From contig NZ_NESM01000003.1 of assembly GCF_002778285.1 (NCBI RefSeq), positions 310,001-374,000 of the forward strand: a DNA stretch of 64,000 nucleotides, given 5' to 3'. Source of the DNA: Limnohabitans sp. 15K (lineage in GTDB: Bacteria; Pseudomonadota; Gammaproteobacteria; Burkholderiales; Burkholderiaceae_C). Each line of letters opens with the position of its first letter. The stretch's first letter is position 1. Positions 50,318 to 59,369 of this stretch are shown here, piece after piece. A program made the position numbers and the translations under genes. Below the pieces are notes generated by a model, which was not told the DNA's origin, made no database searches, and was given only the letters and a program-made list of their open reading frames with translations.

Positions 50318-53278
50318 ATGTTGCTGACCAAAAAAACCTCGGGCACTTCGGGTGCCATTTCTTCCCCGTTCATCCACAGCTTGCGCCGTGGTTTGTCGCA
50401 GGCTTTGCCCACGCTGGACCGTCGCAGCTTTTTGCGCCGTTCAGGTCTGGGTGTGGGTGTGGGCTTGGCCGCATCGCAACTGAGCTTGGTGCAAAAAGCA
50501 CAGGCCGCCACAGGCGCCGCCATCCTGGGTGCTGGCAAGGTCGAGGTCAAACGCACCGTTTGCACCCACTGCTCGGTGGGTTGCGCCGTGGACGCCGTGG
50601 TTGAGAACGGTGTTTGGGTGCGCCAAGAAGCGGTGTTCGATTCGCCCATCAACCTGGGTGCGCACTGCGCCAAAGGTGCTGCATTGCGCGAGCACGGCCA
50701 TGGCGAATACCGTCTGCGCTACCCCATGAAGCTGGTCAACGGCAAGTACGAACGCATCAGCTGGGATACGGCGCTCACCGAAATCAGCGCCAAAATGCTG
50801 GAGCTGAAAAAAGCCAGCGGTCCTGATAGCGTGTACTTCATTGGATCATCCAAGCACAACAACGAGCAGGCCTATTTGCTGCGCAAGTTCGTGAGCTTCT
50901 GGGGCACCAACAACTGCGACCACCAGGCGCGGATTTGCCACTCCACCACGGTGGCGGGTGTAGCCAACACCTGGGGTTATGGCGCCATGACCAACTCGTA
51001 CAACGACATGCAAAACAGCAAGGTCGCTTTGTACATTGGTTCCAACGCTGCCGAAGCCCACCCGGTGTCCATGCTGCACATGTTGCACGCCAAGGAAAAC
51101 GGCTGCAAGATGATCGTGGTCGATCCACGCTTCACCCGTACCGCTGCCAAAGCTGACGAGTTTGTTCGCATCCGCTCGGGCACAGACATTCCTTTCTTGT
51201 TCGGTGTGCTGTACCACATCTTCAAGAACGGCTGGGAAGACAAAAAATACATCAACGACCGTGTCTATGGCATGGACGCCATAAAGACAGAAGTGCTGGC
51301 CAAGTGGACACCCGACAAGGTGGAAGAAGCTTGTGGTGTCAAAGAAGAGCAAGTCTTCAAGATCGCCAAGATGCTGCACGAGAACAACCCCGGCACCATC
51401 GTCTGGTGCATGGGACAGACCCAGCACACGATCGGCAACGCCATCGTGCGTGCATCTTGCATCTTGCAATTGGCTTTGGGCAACATCGGCAAGACCGGTG
51501 GCGGTACCAACATTTTCCGTGGTCACGACAACGTGCAAGGCGCGACCGACGTCGGCCCCAACCCTGACTCTTTGCCCGGTTACTACGGCTTGGCCGAAGG
51601 CTCTTGGAAGCACTTCGCCAAAGCTTGGGACGTGGATTTCGAGTGGATCAAAAAGCAGTTCGCATCGCCCGCCATGATGGGCAAGAACGGCATAACCGTT
51701 TCCCGCTGGATCGACGGTGTGCTCGAAAACAACGAGCTGATTGACCAAGACAGCAATTTGCGCGGTGTGTTCTATTGGGGCCATGCCCCCAACTCCCAGA
51801 CCCGTGGTCTGGACATGAAGCGCGCCATGGACAAGTTGGACTTGTTGGTGGTGGTCGATCCCTATCCATCGGCCACTGCGGCCATGGCCGCGATGCCGGG
51901 CAAAGCGGGGGACCTGAACCCCAACCGTGCGGTGTACCTGTTGCCCGCAGCCACCCAGTTCGAGACCAGCGGTTCTTGCACCGCGTCCAACCGATCCATC
52001 CAATGGCGCGAGAAGGTCATCGAGCCTTTGTGGGAGAGCCGTTCCGATCACATGATCATGCAGCAGTTCGCTGACAAATTGGGTTTTGGCAAAGAGTTGT
52101 CCAAGAACTACAAGATGCAAAAAGTCGGTGGCTTGGACGAACCCATGCCCGAAGACATCCTGCGCGAAATCAACAAGTGTGTCTGGACCATCGGTTACAC
52201 CGGCCAAAGCCCAGAGCGCCTGAAGGCCCACATGAAGAACATGAACGTGTTCGATGTGAAAACCCTCAAGGCCAAAGGTGGCAAAGACAAGGAAACCGGT
52301 TACGACTTCACAGGCGATTACTTCGGTCTGCCTTGGCCTTGCTACGGCACGCCCGAACTCAAACACCCCGGTTCGCCCAACCTGTACGACACCTCCAAAC
52401 ACGTCATGGAAGGCGGCGGTAACTTCCGCGCCAACTTTGGCGTGGAGCGTGAAGGCAAGAGCCTGTTGGCCGAAGATGGCTCGCACTCTTTTGGGGCCGA
52501 CATCACCACAGGTTACCCAGAGCTCGACCACATCCTCCTGAAAAAGCTGGGTTGGTGGAACGAGTTGTCCGAAGCCGAAAAAACAGCGGCCGAAGGCAAG
52601 AACTGGAAGACCGATTCGTCAGGCGGCATGATTCGTGTGTTCATGAAAGAGCACGGCTGCCACCCGTTTGGCAACGCCAAAGCACGCGCCGTGGTCTGGA
52701 ACTTCCCGGATCCGATTCCACAACACCGCGAGCCTTTGTACGGCACCCGTCCCGACATGATGGCCAAGTACCCCACCCACGATGACCGCAAGGCTTTCTG
52801 GCGTCTGCCCACCTTGTACAAAACGGTGCAGGACAAGAACATCGCCGACAAGGTGCACGAAAAGTATCCGCTCATCCTCACATCAGGCCGCTTGGTCGAG
52901 TACGAAGGTGGCGGCGAAGAAACCCGTTCCAACCCATGGTTGGCCGAGTTGCAGCAAGAAGCCTATGTCGAGATCAACCCCAAGACCGCCGCTGACCGTG
53001 GTATCAGGGATGGCGACCGTGTCTGGTTGCTGGGTGCCACGGGTGCGCGCTTGAATGTGCAGGCCTTGGTGACCGAGCGTGTCGATACCGGCACCGTGTG
53101 GATGCCTTTCCACTTCTCGGGTCGTTGGCAAGGTGCCGACATGCTGGCGCATTACCCCAAAGGTGCAGCGCCCATCGTGCGCGGCGAAGCGGTCAACACC
53201 GCCACCACCTATGGTTATGACAGCGTCACCATGATGCAAGAGTCCAAGACCACCGTCTGCAACATCGAAAAAGCCTAA
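50318..53278 (+). CDS. fdhA: Tat-exported formate dehydrogenase catalytic subunit
   Basis: A 986-residue molybdopterin enzyme. A twin-Arg signal (DRRSFLRRSG, Arg35-Arg36) after a long n-region sends it to the periplasm. The [4Fe-4S] cysteines are C82, C85, C89 and C117. The active site is DHQARICHSTTVAG with Cys207 and His208, so it is a Cys, not selenocysteine, enzyme. Further family blocks are VDPRFTRTAAKADEFVRIRS, GNIGKTGGGTNIFRGHDNVQ and the C-terminal SGRLVEYEGGGEETRSNPWL. It oxidises formate and passes electrons through FdhB and cytochrome FdhC to quinone. The enzyme is independent of the cytoplasmic NAD-type enzyme at 35970-40462. Confidence 0.95.
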   Translation: MLLTKKTSGTSGAISSPFIHSLRRGLSQALPTLDRRSFLRRSGLGVGVGLAASQLSLVQKAQAATGAAILGAGKVEVKRTVCTHCSVGCAVDAVVENGVWVRQEAVFDSPINLGAHCAKGAALREHGHGEYRLRYPMKLVNGKYERISWDTALTEISAKMLELKKASGPDSVYFIGSSKHNNEQAYLLRKFVSFWGTNNCDHQARICHSTTVAGVANTWGYGAMTNSYNDMQNSKVALYIGSNAAEAHPVSMLHMLHAKENGCKMIVVDPRFTRTAAKADEFVRIRSGTDIPFLFGVLYHIFKNGWEDKKYINDRVYGMDAIKTEVLAKWTPDKVEEACGVKEEQVFKIAKMLHENNPGTIVWCMGQTQHTIGNAIVRASCILQLALGNIGKTGGGTNIFRGHDNVQGATDVGPNPDSLPGYYGLAEGSWKHFAKAWDVDFEWIKKQFASPAMMGKNGITVSRWIDGVLENNELIDQDSNLRGVFYWGHAPNSQTRGLDMKRAMDKLDLLVVVDPYPSATAAMAAMPGKAGDLNPNRAVYLLPAATQFETSGSCTASNRSIQWREKVIEPLWESRSDHMIMQQFADKLGFGKELSKNYKMQKVGGLDEPMPEDILREINKCVWTIGYTGQSPERLKAHMKNMNVFDVKTLKAKGGKDKETGYDFTGDYFGLPWPCYGTPELKHPGSPNLYDTSKHVMEGGGNFRANFGVEREGKSLLAEDGSHSFGADITTGYPELDHILLKKLGWWNELSEAEKTAAEGKNWKTDSSGGMIRVFMKEHGCHPFGNAKARAVVWNFPDPIPQHREPLYGTRPDMMAKYPTHDDRKAFWRLPTLYKTVQDKNIADKVHEKYPLILTSGRLVEYEGGGEETRSNPWLAELQQEAYVEINPKTAADRGIRDGDRVWLLGATGARLNVQALVTERVDTGTVWMPFHFSGRWQGADMLAHYPKGAAPIVRGEAVNTATTYGYDSVTMMQESKTTVCNIEKA

Positions 53279-53296
53279 GCGCATCAGGAGAACACG

Positions 53297-53899
53297 ATGG
53301 CACGAATGAAATTTATCTGTGATGCAGAGCGCTGCATCGAATGCAACGGCTGCGTGACCGCTTGCAAAAACGAACACGAAGTCCCTTGGGGTGTGAACCG
53401 CCGCCGCGTGGTCACCTTGAACGATGGTGTTCCGGGTGAAAAGTCGATCTCTGTCGCTTGCATGCACTGCTCCGATGCACCTTGCATGGCCGTTTGCCCG
53501 GTCAATTGCTTCTACAAAACAGACGAAGGTGTGGTGCTGCACGACAAGGACATTTGCATTGGCTGCGGTTATTGCTCATATGCCTGCCCGTTTGGTGCGC
53601 CTCAATTCCCGTCCAACGGCACCTTCGGTCTGCGCGGCAAGATGGACAAGTGCACTTTCTGTGCCGGTGGCCCAGAAGAGCACGGCAGTCAGTCTGAGTT
53701 TGAGAAATACGGCCGCAACCGTTTGGCCGAAGGCAAGTTGCCCGCTTGCGCCGAAATGTGTTCCACCAAAGCACTGCTGGCCGGTGACGGCGACGTCATC
53801 ACCGACATCCTGCGCGGCCGAGTGATCAGCCGTGGCAAGGGCGCAGAAGTCTGGGGTTGGGGTACGGCTTACGGCAACCAAGCCAAACAAGGAGCCTGA
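53297..53899 (+). CDS. fdhB: Formate dehydrogenase iron-sulfur subunit
   Basis: A 200-residue ferredoxin-type subunit with four [4Fe-4S] motifs (CIECNGCVTACKNEHEVPWG; CMHCSDAPCMAVCPVNC; CIGCGYCSYACPFGAPQF; CTFCAGG with CAEMCSTKALLAGDG). It links FdhA to the cytochrome b subunit. AGGAG precedes the ATG. It has no C-terminal membrane anchor like that of E. coli FdnH (about 290 residues), which fits the shorter form found in this type of cluster. It is 18 bases after fdhA. Confidence 0.93.
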   Translation: MARMKFICDAERCIECNGCVTACKNEHEVPWGVNRRRVVTLNDGVPGEKSISVACMHCSDAPCMAVCPVNCFYKTDEGVVLHDKDICIGCGYCSYACPFGAPQFPSNGTFGLRGKMDKCTFCAGGPEEHGSQSEFEKYGRNRLAEGKLPACAEMCSTKALLAGDGDVITDILRGRVISRGKGAEVWGWGTAYGNQAKQGA

Positions 53900-53901
53900 A
53901 C

Positions 53902-54126
53902 ATGAAAGCAGTTTTCATTTTTTGCAGTGCCATCTTGTTGGTGGCTTGTGGCGAAAAACCGCAAGAGGTCAAGGGCGTGCGCACCGACAAACCGCCTTAC
54001 AGCGGTACGGGCGTCGCCTCTTTCACCGAAGCTGGCTGGAAAGCCGGTGACAAAGACGGGTGGGCCAACCACCTGAAGGCCCGTGCCACTTACGGCCAAA
54101 ACGACCACGTCCGCGCACCCAAGTGA
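53902..54126 (+). CDS. Small lipoprotein between fdhB and fdhC
   Basis: A 74-residue protein with a lipoprotein signal (MKAVFIFCSAILLVACGEKP, lipobox LVAC, Cys16). A short mature part ends DGWANHLKARATYGQNDHV. Two bases separate it from the fdhB stop, and the fdhC start is 17 bases on, so it is an integral member of the operon. No known function; it may help anchor or assemble the periplasmic enzyme. Confidence 0.8.
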   Translation: MKAVFIFCSAILLVACGEKPQEVKGVRTDKPPYSGTGVASFTEAGWKAGDKDGWANHLKARATYGQNDHVRAPK

Positions 54127-54143
54127 GCGCCAAGGAGAAGTTC

Positions 54144-55319
54144 ATGCGCCGCATGTTATTGACTTTTGGGCTGGCCTTGGCGGCGTTGGGTGCTCTTGCC
54201 CAAACGCCAGCCCCGGTTGCGCCCGCGACCTCGGCTCAAGCTGAAACCAGCTTGGGCGTGAAAAGCGCCAACGTGTTTCAGTTGGCACCGGGTGCCGACG
54301 CCGATGCCAAATACAAAGACCAAACCAACGCCGAGCGTGGCCAAGTGCAGCCTGGCAACAACGCGCCCATGTGGCGTGCTGTGGGTCAAGGCGTCACCGG
54401 TTACAGCAGCTTGCCCAAAAGCCAAGCGCCTGAGGCGGGCAACCTGATCCAGCCCTTTGTGCAGTACCCCGGTTCGCGCTTGGCTTCGGCCGGTGAATCG
54501 TGGCGTCAGGTGCGCAACAACATCATCATTCCTTATGGCGCGGCTTTGTTGCTGATCGCTGTGGGTGCGATGGCGTTGTTTTATGTCAGCAAAGGCACGA
54601 TGGAGTTGCATGGCCAAGAAACCGGTCGCAAGATCGAGCGTTTCACGCCGTTTGAGCGCTCAGCCCACTGGGCCAACGCCATTGCCTTCGTGGCTTTGGC
54701 CGTCTCCGGCATCGTCATGGCTTACGGCAAGTTTTTCTTGTTGCCCATCATTGGCAGCACCTTGTTTGGCTGGCTGACTTACGCACTGAAAAACCTGCAC
54801 AACTTTGCAGGGCCCCTGTTTGCCGTGTCCTTGGTGATTGTGTTTGTGACCTTTCTCAAAGACAACTTGCCAAGTAAAGACGACTTGGTTTGGATCGCCA
54901 AAGGTGGCGGCTTGTTCACTGGCACCGAAGTGCCTTCGCACCGCTTCAATGCCGGTGAAAAGGTGGTGTTTTGGGGTGGTGTGCTCTTCTTGGGATTGAT
55001 CGTGGTCGGCTCAGGTTTGGTGCTGGACAAGGTGATCCCGGGTCTCATTTATGAGCGTGGCACCATGCAAATCGCCAACATGGTTCATGCTGTCGCCACC
55101 TTGTTCATGATGGCCATGTTCATCGGTCACATCTACATGGGCACCATCGGCATGCGCGGCGCCTACAAGGCGATGCGCGAAGGCTATGTGGACGAAACTT
55201 GGGCCAAAGAGCACCACGAACTTTGGTACAACGACGTCAAGTCCGGCAAGATTCCTGCACAGCGTTCTGTGCCTGCGTCCCATACAACGGCAACACCGGC
55301 CAAAACGGCTTCGGTTTGA
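54144..55319 (+). CDS. fdhC: Formate dehydrogenase cytochrome b556 subunit
   Basis: A 391-residue membrane subunit. I start at the ATG at 54144 (after AAGGAG), which gives a signal-like segment MRRMLLTFGLALAALGALAQ. About 110 residues of periplasmic, Pro/Ala-rich sequence follow, then a membrane helix at about 131-150. The cytochrome b core then has ERSAHWANAIAFVALAVSGI, LHNFAGPLFAVSLVIVFVTF, and NMVHAVATLFMMAMFIGHIY with candidate heme His residues. It is much longer than E. coli FdnI (217) owing to the N-terminal extension. It passes electrons to the quinone pool. Confidence 0.92.
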   Translation: MRRMLLTFGLALAALGALAQTPAPVAPATSAQAETSLGVKSANVFQLAPGADADAKYKDQTNAERGQVQPGNNAPMWRAVGQGVTGYSSLPKSQAPEAGNLIQPFVQYPGSRLASAGESWRQVRNNIIIPYGAALLLIAVGAMALFYVSKGTMELHGQETGRKIERFTPFERSAHWANAIAFVALAVSGIVMAYGKFFLLPIIGSTLFGWLTYALKNLHNFAGPLFAVSLVIVFVTFLKDNLPSKDDLVWIAKGGGLFTGTEVPSHRFNAGEKVVFWGGVLFLGLIVVGSGLVLDKVIPGLIYERGTMQIANMVHAVATLFMMAMFIGHIYMGTIGMRGAYKAMREGYVDETWAKEHHELWYNDVKSGKIPAQRSVPASHTTATPAKTASV

Positions 55320-55333
55320 GCCAGGAGAACACC

Positions 55334-55693
55334 ATGAAAAAATACCTGCTTGTCATGTCTGCCTTGGCCATCAGTTTTAGCGCGATGGCCAAATTGCCCG
55401 CCTTGAGCGACGAAGCCAAAGCCAAGGCAGCCGAAGCCGCTGCCAAAACAGCGCACGGCAACAAAGTGGCCGACTTCCAGCTGTGCAAATCCCGCGAAAA
55501 AGTAGCTGCCCACTATTACAAAACCAACGGCAAAGGCAAGCCCGCGCCTACAGCCACACCGCCTTGTGTGGACCCAGGCGCTTACAAGCCCGCTGAGGTG
55601 ACGGCAGCAGCACCATCTGCTGCCCCTGCCGCTCCCTCTGCCACTGCACCAGCTGCGGCCAAGCCTGCAGCCGCACCGGCCAAAAAAGGCTGA
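55334..55693 (+). CDS. Small exported Ala/Pro-rich protein of the fdh operon
   Basis: A 119-residue protein with a signal peptide (MKKYLLVMSALAISFSAMA). A short middle part carries two Cys (QLCKSREKVAAHYYKTNGKG and PPCVDPG), and the tail of about 35 residues is made of Ala, Pro, Ser and Lys. AGGAG lies before the ATG. It sits 14 bases after fdhC and before a terminator, so it belongs to the fdh operon. Function unknown; the tail looks like a flexible linker in the periplasm. Confidence 0.78.
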   Translation: MKKYLLVMSALAISFSAMAKLPALSDEAKAKAAEAAAKTAHGNKVADFQLCKSREKVAAHYYKTNGKGKPAPTATPPCVDPGAYKPAEVTAAAPSAAPAAPSATAPAAAKPAAAPAKKG

Positions 55694-55713
55694 TCCTTTT
55701 TAAGCATCATCGC

Positions 55714-55746
55714 AAAATCCCCCGTCGGTAACGGCGGGGGATTTTT
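55714..55746 (+). terminator. Rho-independent terminator closing the fdhABC operon
   Basis: AAAATCCCCCG (55714-55724) pairs perfectly with CGGGGGATTTT (55735-55745), an 11-bp stem with a 10-base loop and a T-run. It lies 20 bases after the small protein gene and 17 before fdhD, so fdhD probably has its own promoter or relies on read-through. Confidence 0.9.
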
Positions 55747-55762
55747 ACGTTAGGCTCAAGCC

Positions 55763-56644
55763 ATGTCTGTTGTAACGAACGCCTCCGCGGCAGCGTCTGT
55801 CCTCCCCAAGCCCCACCTCACCCGGGCGCGTGCCACCCTCACGCGCAGTGTGTCCGTGTGCAACGAGTTCGGTGAAACCTCCGAAACCCAAATCCCGGCC
55901 GAACGCGCGCTCACGATTTACTTGGACAAAAAAGAACTGGTCACCCTGATGACCCTGGGTGCTGAGCCCGAGTGGCTGGTGCTGGGCTTTTTGCGCAACC
56001 AGCGCCTCATCGATTCGGTGGACCAAATTGAATCCATCACCGTGGATTGGACGATAGGCGAAGGCGAAGTGGGCGAGCCAGGCGTAGCCGCCGTCAAAAC
56101 CCGCGCCAATTCCCAAGTCGTGATCGAGCGCAGCGCCGACCGCGTGGTGACCACCGGTTGCGGTCAGGGCAGTGTGTTTGGCGACCTCATGGCCCACATC
56201 GACGAAATTCAACTGCCACCAGCCCAAATCACCCAAGGCCAGCTTTACGGTTTGGTGAACGCCATCCGTCTGCAAGAGACCACTTACAAATCGTCTGGTT
56301 CGGTGCACGGTTGTGCCTTGTTTCAGGGCGAGGACATGCTCATGTTCGTTGAAGACGTCGGCCGTCACAATGCGGTCGACACCATCGCTGGCTGGATGTG
56401 GATGAACGACATCGACGGGAAAGACAAAGTCTTCTACACCACAGGCCGATTGACCAGCGAGATGGTGATCAAATCCGCACAAATGAGCGTGCCGGTGGTT
56501 GTCTCCCGCAGCGGCATCACCCAAATGGGCCTGGATGTGGCCAAACGTTTGGGCTTGTGCGCCATTGGCCGCGCCACCAACAAACGCTTCTTGTGCTTCA
56601 GCGCTCCCGAACGCCTGGTCTGGCAACCCGAACTGGCCCGGTAA
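55763..56644 (+). CDS. fdhD: Formate dehydrogenase accessory sulfurtransferase FdhD
   Basis: A 293-residue FdhD, which moves sulfur from a cysteine desulfurase to the bis-MGD cofactor of formate dehydrogenases. Conserved blocks are ERALTIYLDKKELVTLMTLG, GCALFQGEDMLMFVEDVGRH, NAVDTIAGWM and FYTTGRLTSEMVIKSAQM. E. coli FdhD has a CxxC loop; here the segment reads TTGCGQGSVFG with Cys133 only, the second position being Gly136. The first Cys is kept, so the protein is probably active. It could serve both formate dehydrogenases in the window. Confidence 0.94.
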   Translation: MSVVTNASAAASVLPKPHLTRARATLTRSVSVCNEFGETSETQIPAERALTIYLDKKELVTLMTLGAEPEWLVLGFLRNQRLIDSVDQIESITVDWTIGEGEVGEPGVAAVKTRANSQVVIERSADRVVTTGCGQGSVFGDLMAHIDEIQLPPAQITQGQLYGLVNAIRLQETTYKSSGSVHGCALFQGEDMLMFVEDVGRHNAVDTIAGWMWMNDIDGKDKVFYTTGRLTSEMVIKSAQMSVPVVVSRSGITQMGLDVAKRLGLCAIGRATNKRFLCFSAPERLVWQPELAR

Positions 56645-56648
56645 GCCA

Positions 56649-56674
56649 TTCGCGAGCAGGGGCACGCTCCCACA
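56649..56674. repeat. REP-like element copy 1
   Basis: TTCGCGAGCAGGGGCACGCT followed by CCCACA. It is one of four related 26-base elements in 4 kb. This copy has one change in the right half of the GCGAGC/GCTCGC stem. It lies 4 bases after the fdhD stop, where it may act in 3'-end protection or termination. Confidence 0.8.
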
Positions 56675-56723
56675 AAAATGCCTTGTTCACAGCCGTGATT
56701 TCTGAGTGCTGTAAGGTCGGGAA

Positions 56724-59258
56724 ATGAACAAACAAGGATGGATGCACGGCCTGCGGCTGGGCGGGCGTAATTTGTGGCGCGATTTGCGCGCGGGTGAGTT
56801 GCGCTTGCTCATGGTCTCAGTGGCATTGGCGGTGGCGGCCCTCACTGCGGTGGGTTTTTTGGCCGATCGCATGCAGTCTGGCCTGTGGCGCGATGCACGT
56901 CAGTTGCTGGGTGGCGATGCGGTGGTGGTCAGTGATCAAATCACCCCAGCCAACTTTGTGGCGCAAGCGCGCAGCATGGGCTTGCAAACCAACACCAATG
57001 TGGGCTTTCCGACCATGGGCCGCGCTTTGGCCGATCAGGGGGGGGGCAGCCGATTGGTGGCGCTCAAGGCGGTGGAGCCGGGTTACCCTTTGCGTGGTGA
57101 GCTGTTGGTGCAGCATGGGCCCGAAATCTTGTCGCTTGCAAAATCCCGCATCCCCCCGGTGGGCGAGGTGTGGGTGGACCCAGCACTGCTCGACAACCTG
57201 AACCTGAAAGTCGGGCAAATGCTGGGCTTGGGTGATCGCAGTTTCCGCATCTCGGCCGTCATCGAACGCGAACCCGATCGGGGCGCAGGCTTCATGACCT
57301 TTGCCCCCCGCGTCATGATGAACGTGGCCGATTTGGCATCGACGGGTTTGGTGCAACCGGCCAGCCGTGTGACTTGGCGCATGGCCGTGGCAGGCGATGG
57401 TGCGGCAGCCGAGCGCTTTGTGCAGTGGGCCAAGCCCGAAGTGGCATCGGCGCATGTGCGCGGTGTGCAGATCGAGTCATTGGACAGTGGTCGCCCCGAA
57501 ATGCGCCAGACGCTGGACCGCGCCTCGCAGTTCTTGAACCTGGTGGCTTTGCTGGCTGCCTTGCTTTGTGCTGTGGCCGTGGCCTTGGCTGCCCGCAGTT
57601 TTGCCGAGCGGCAGCTCGATGCCTGTGCCTTGTTGCGAGTGTTAGGTCAAAGCCAGCGCACACTCACTTTGAGTTATGGCTTGGAGTTTCTGGGTGCAGG
57701 TCTGCTGGCCAGCGCTTTGGGGGTGCTTGCAGGTTATGCCGTGCACCTGGGCTTTGTGTTGCTGCTGGCGGGGCTGGTGGACGCGCAACTGCCCGCTGCC
57801 ACTTGGCAACCTGCCTTGATGGGCATGGGCATGGGCCTCACGCTGCTGGTGGCTTTCGGTTTGCCACCCGTGCTCCAGTTGGCTCAGGTGCCGCCATTGC
57901 GTGTGATTCGACGCGATCTGGGCGGCCTGCAAGTGCGCTCAGGCTTGGTGTTGGTCATGGGTCTGCTGGGTTTTGCCTTGACGTTGCTCATGGTCAGCCG
58001 CAACCTGACATTGGGCTTGATCACTGTGGGCGGTTTCGCTGTCGCCTTGTTGGTGTTCGCCGGCTTGGCGGCTTTCGCTTTGTGGCTGCTGCGCCGCGCC
58101 GTACCCAGTGAGACCTCGCCACGCTGGTTGCGTTTGGCCACACGCCAAGTGGCGGCACGCCCCGTGTTTGCGGTGGTGCAGGTCAGCGCTTTGTCGGTGG
58201 GCTTGTTGGCCCTGGCTTTGTTGGTTTTGCTGCGCACCGACTTGATCGCCAGTTGGCGTCAAGCCACGCCCGCCAATGCGCCTGACCGTTTTGTCATCAA
58301 CGTGCAGCCCGAGCAAGCCATCGACTTTTTGGCCAGTTTGACCAAAGCCGGTGTGCAGTCGCCCGATTGGTTCCCGATGATCCGTGGCCGTTTGGTGGCC
58401 ATCAACGGCCGCGAGGTCAGCCCTACCGACTTTGAAGGTGACCGCGCCAAACGCCTGATTGACCGCGAAATCAACCTCTCGCACTCGGCCACCTTGCCCA
58501 CCCACAACCCCTTGACCGCAGGCCATTGGGTGACCGAAGAAGCCGACGGCTTGAGTGTGGAGCAAGGCATTGCTGACACATTGGGACTCAAATTGGGCGA
58601 CCAGTTGCGCTTTGACATTGCCGGTCAATCCCGCGAGGCGCGTGTGACCAGTCTGCGCAAAGTGGACTGGACCTCCATGAGGGCCAACTTCTTCATGATG
58701 TTCCCCGTCTCACAAATGCCCGACCTGCCCATGACCTACATGGCCGCCTTCCGCTCGCCGCAAGGCTCTGCCGGTTTTGACAATGCACTCGTCAACCAGT
58801 TCCCCAACATCACCAGTGTCGACATGCGCAGCACCTTGGCGCAGGTGCAGCGCGTGATGGACCAGGTCATCCGAGCGGTGGAGTATTTGTTTGCGTTCAC
58901 CCTGGCAGCAGGCCTGATGGTGCTCTTGGCTGCCGTGGGCGCCAGCCGCCAAGCGCGTGAGCGTGAATACGCCATCATGCGTGCATTGGGTGCAGGACGA
59001 TCCTTGCTGGCCCAAGTGCAGCGCACCGAATTGCTGGGCTTGGGTTGGTTGGCAGGCTTCATGGCCAGCAGCATGGCTTTGGTGGTGGGTTGGGCCTTGG
59101 CCCGCTTTGCCTTTGAGTTTGCGTGGCAACCCCCACTTTGGGCCCCCCTGGCTGGCGGCACATTGGGCGCACTGCTGGCTTGGGCCGCAGGCAGCCTGAG
59201 CCTGTCTGGCGTTTTGCGCCAACCGGTCATGCAAACTCTGCGGCAATCCACCGACTAA
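56724..59258 (+). CDS. FtsX-like ABC transporter permease (YbbP type)
   Basis: An 844-residue permease with two FtsX halves. A first membrane helix lies near residues 28-46 (RLLMVSVALAVAALTAVGFL). A large extracytoplasmic region then leads to membrane helices near 268-460, and a second extracytoplasmic domain to three C-terminal helices (about 715-830). The length and the start GGRNLWRDLRAGELRLLMVS fit the YbbP/lipoprotein-release group. These normally pair with a YbbA-like ATPase; none is adjacent here. The substrate is unknown. Confidence 0.88.
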   Translation: MNKQGWMHGLRLGGRNLWRDLRAGELRLLMVSVALAVAALTAVGFLADRMQSGLWRDARQLLGGDAVVVSDQITPANFVAQARSMGLQTNTNVGFPTMGRALADQGGGSRLVALKAVEPGYPLRGELLVQHGPEILSLAKSRIPPVGEVWVDPALLDNLNLKVGQMLGLGDRSFRISAVIEREPDRGAGFMTFAPRVMMNVADLASTGLVQPASRVTWRMAVAGDGAAAERFVQWAKPEVASAHVRGVQIESLDSGRPEMRQTLDRASQFLNLVALLAALLCAVAVALAARSFAERQLDACALLRVLGQSQRTLTLSYGLEFLGAGLLASALGVLAGYAVHLGFVLLLAGLVDAQLPAATWQPALMGMGMGLTLLVAFGLPPVLQLAQVPPLRVIRRDLGGLQVRSGLVLVMGLLGFALTLLMVSRNLTLGLITVGGFAVALLVFAGLAAFALWLLRRAVPSETSPRWLRLATRQVAARPVFAVVQVSALSVGLLALALLVLLRTDLIASWRQATPANAPDRFVINVQPEQAIDFLASLTKAGVQSPDWFPMIRGRLVAINGREVSPTDFEGDRAKRLIDREINLSHSATLPTHNPLTAGHWVTEEADGLSVEQGIADTLGLKLGDQLRFDIAGQSREARVTSLRKVDWTSMRANFFMMFPVSQMPDLPMTYMAAFRSPQGSAGFDNALVNQFPNITSVDMRSTLAQVQRVMDQVIRAVEYLFAFTLAAGLMVLLAAVGASRQAREREYAIMRALGAGRSLLAQVQRTELLGLGWLAGFMASSMALVVGWALARFAFEFAWQPPLWAPLAGGTLGALLAWAAGSLSLSGVLRQPVMQTLRQSTD

Positions 59259-59269
59259 ATGAATTGTGA

Positions 59270-59290
59270 ATTGGGGTCAGATCCCAATTA
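59270..59290. repeat. GGGGTCAGA palindrome copy 1
   Basis: AATTGGGGTCAGATCCCAAT plus T is a hairpin with arms AATTGGG and CCCAATT. The same core occurs at 60512 and 60545. It lies 11 bases after the permease stop and just before a REP-like element. Confidence 0.7.
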
Positions 59291-59305
59291 TTCACAACGG
59301 TTCAT

Positions 59306-59331
59306 TCGCGAGCAGGGGCTCGCTCCCACAT
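59306..59331. repeat. REP-like element copy 2
   Basis: TTCGCGAGCAGGGGCTCGCT followed by CCCACA. GCGAGC and GCTCGC form a perfect 6-bp stem with the loop AGGG. It differs from copy 1 by one base and from copy 3 by one base. Confidence 0.85.
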
Positions 59332-59369
59332 CAACAGCCTGTTCGTGCCGACCCGGCACAATACAAACC

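Noticed and set aside
50318..53278. Selenocysteine at the active site of either formate dehydrogenase
   Set aside because: Both genes have an ordinary Cys codon before His (Cys207 here, Cys372 in the NAD-type enzyme), with no in-frame TGA.
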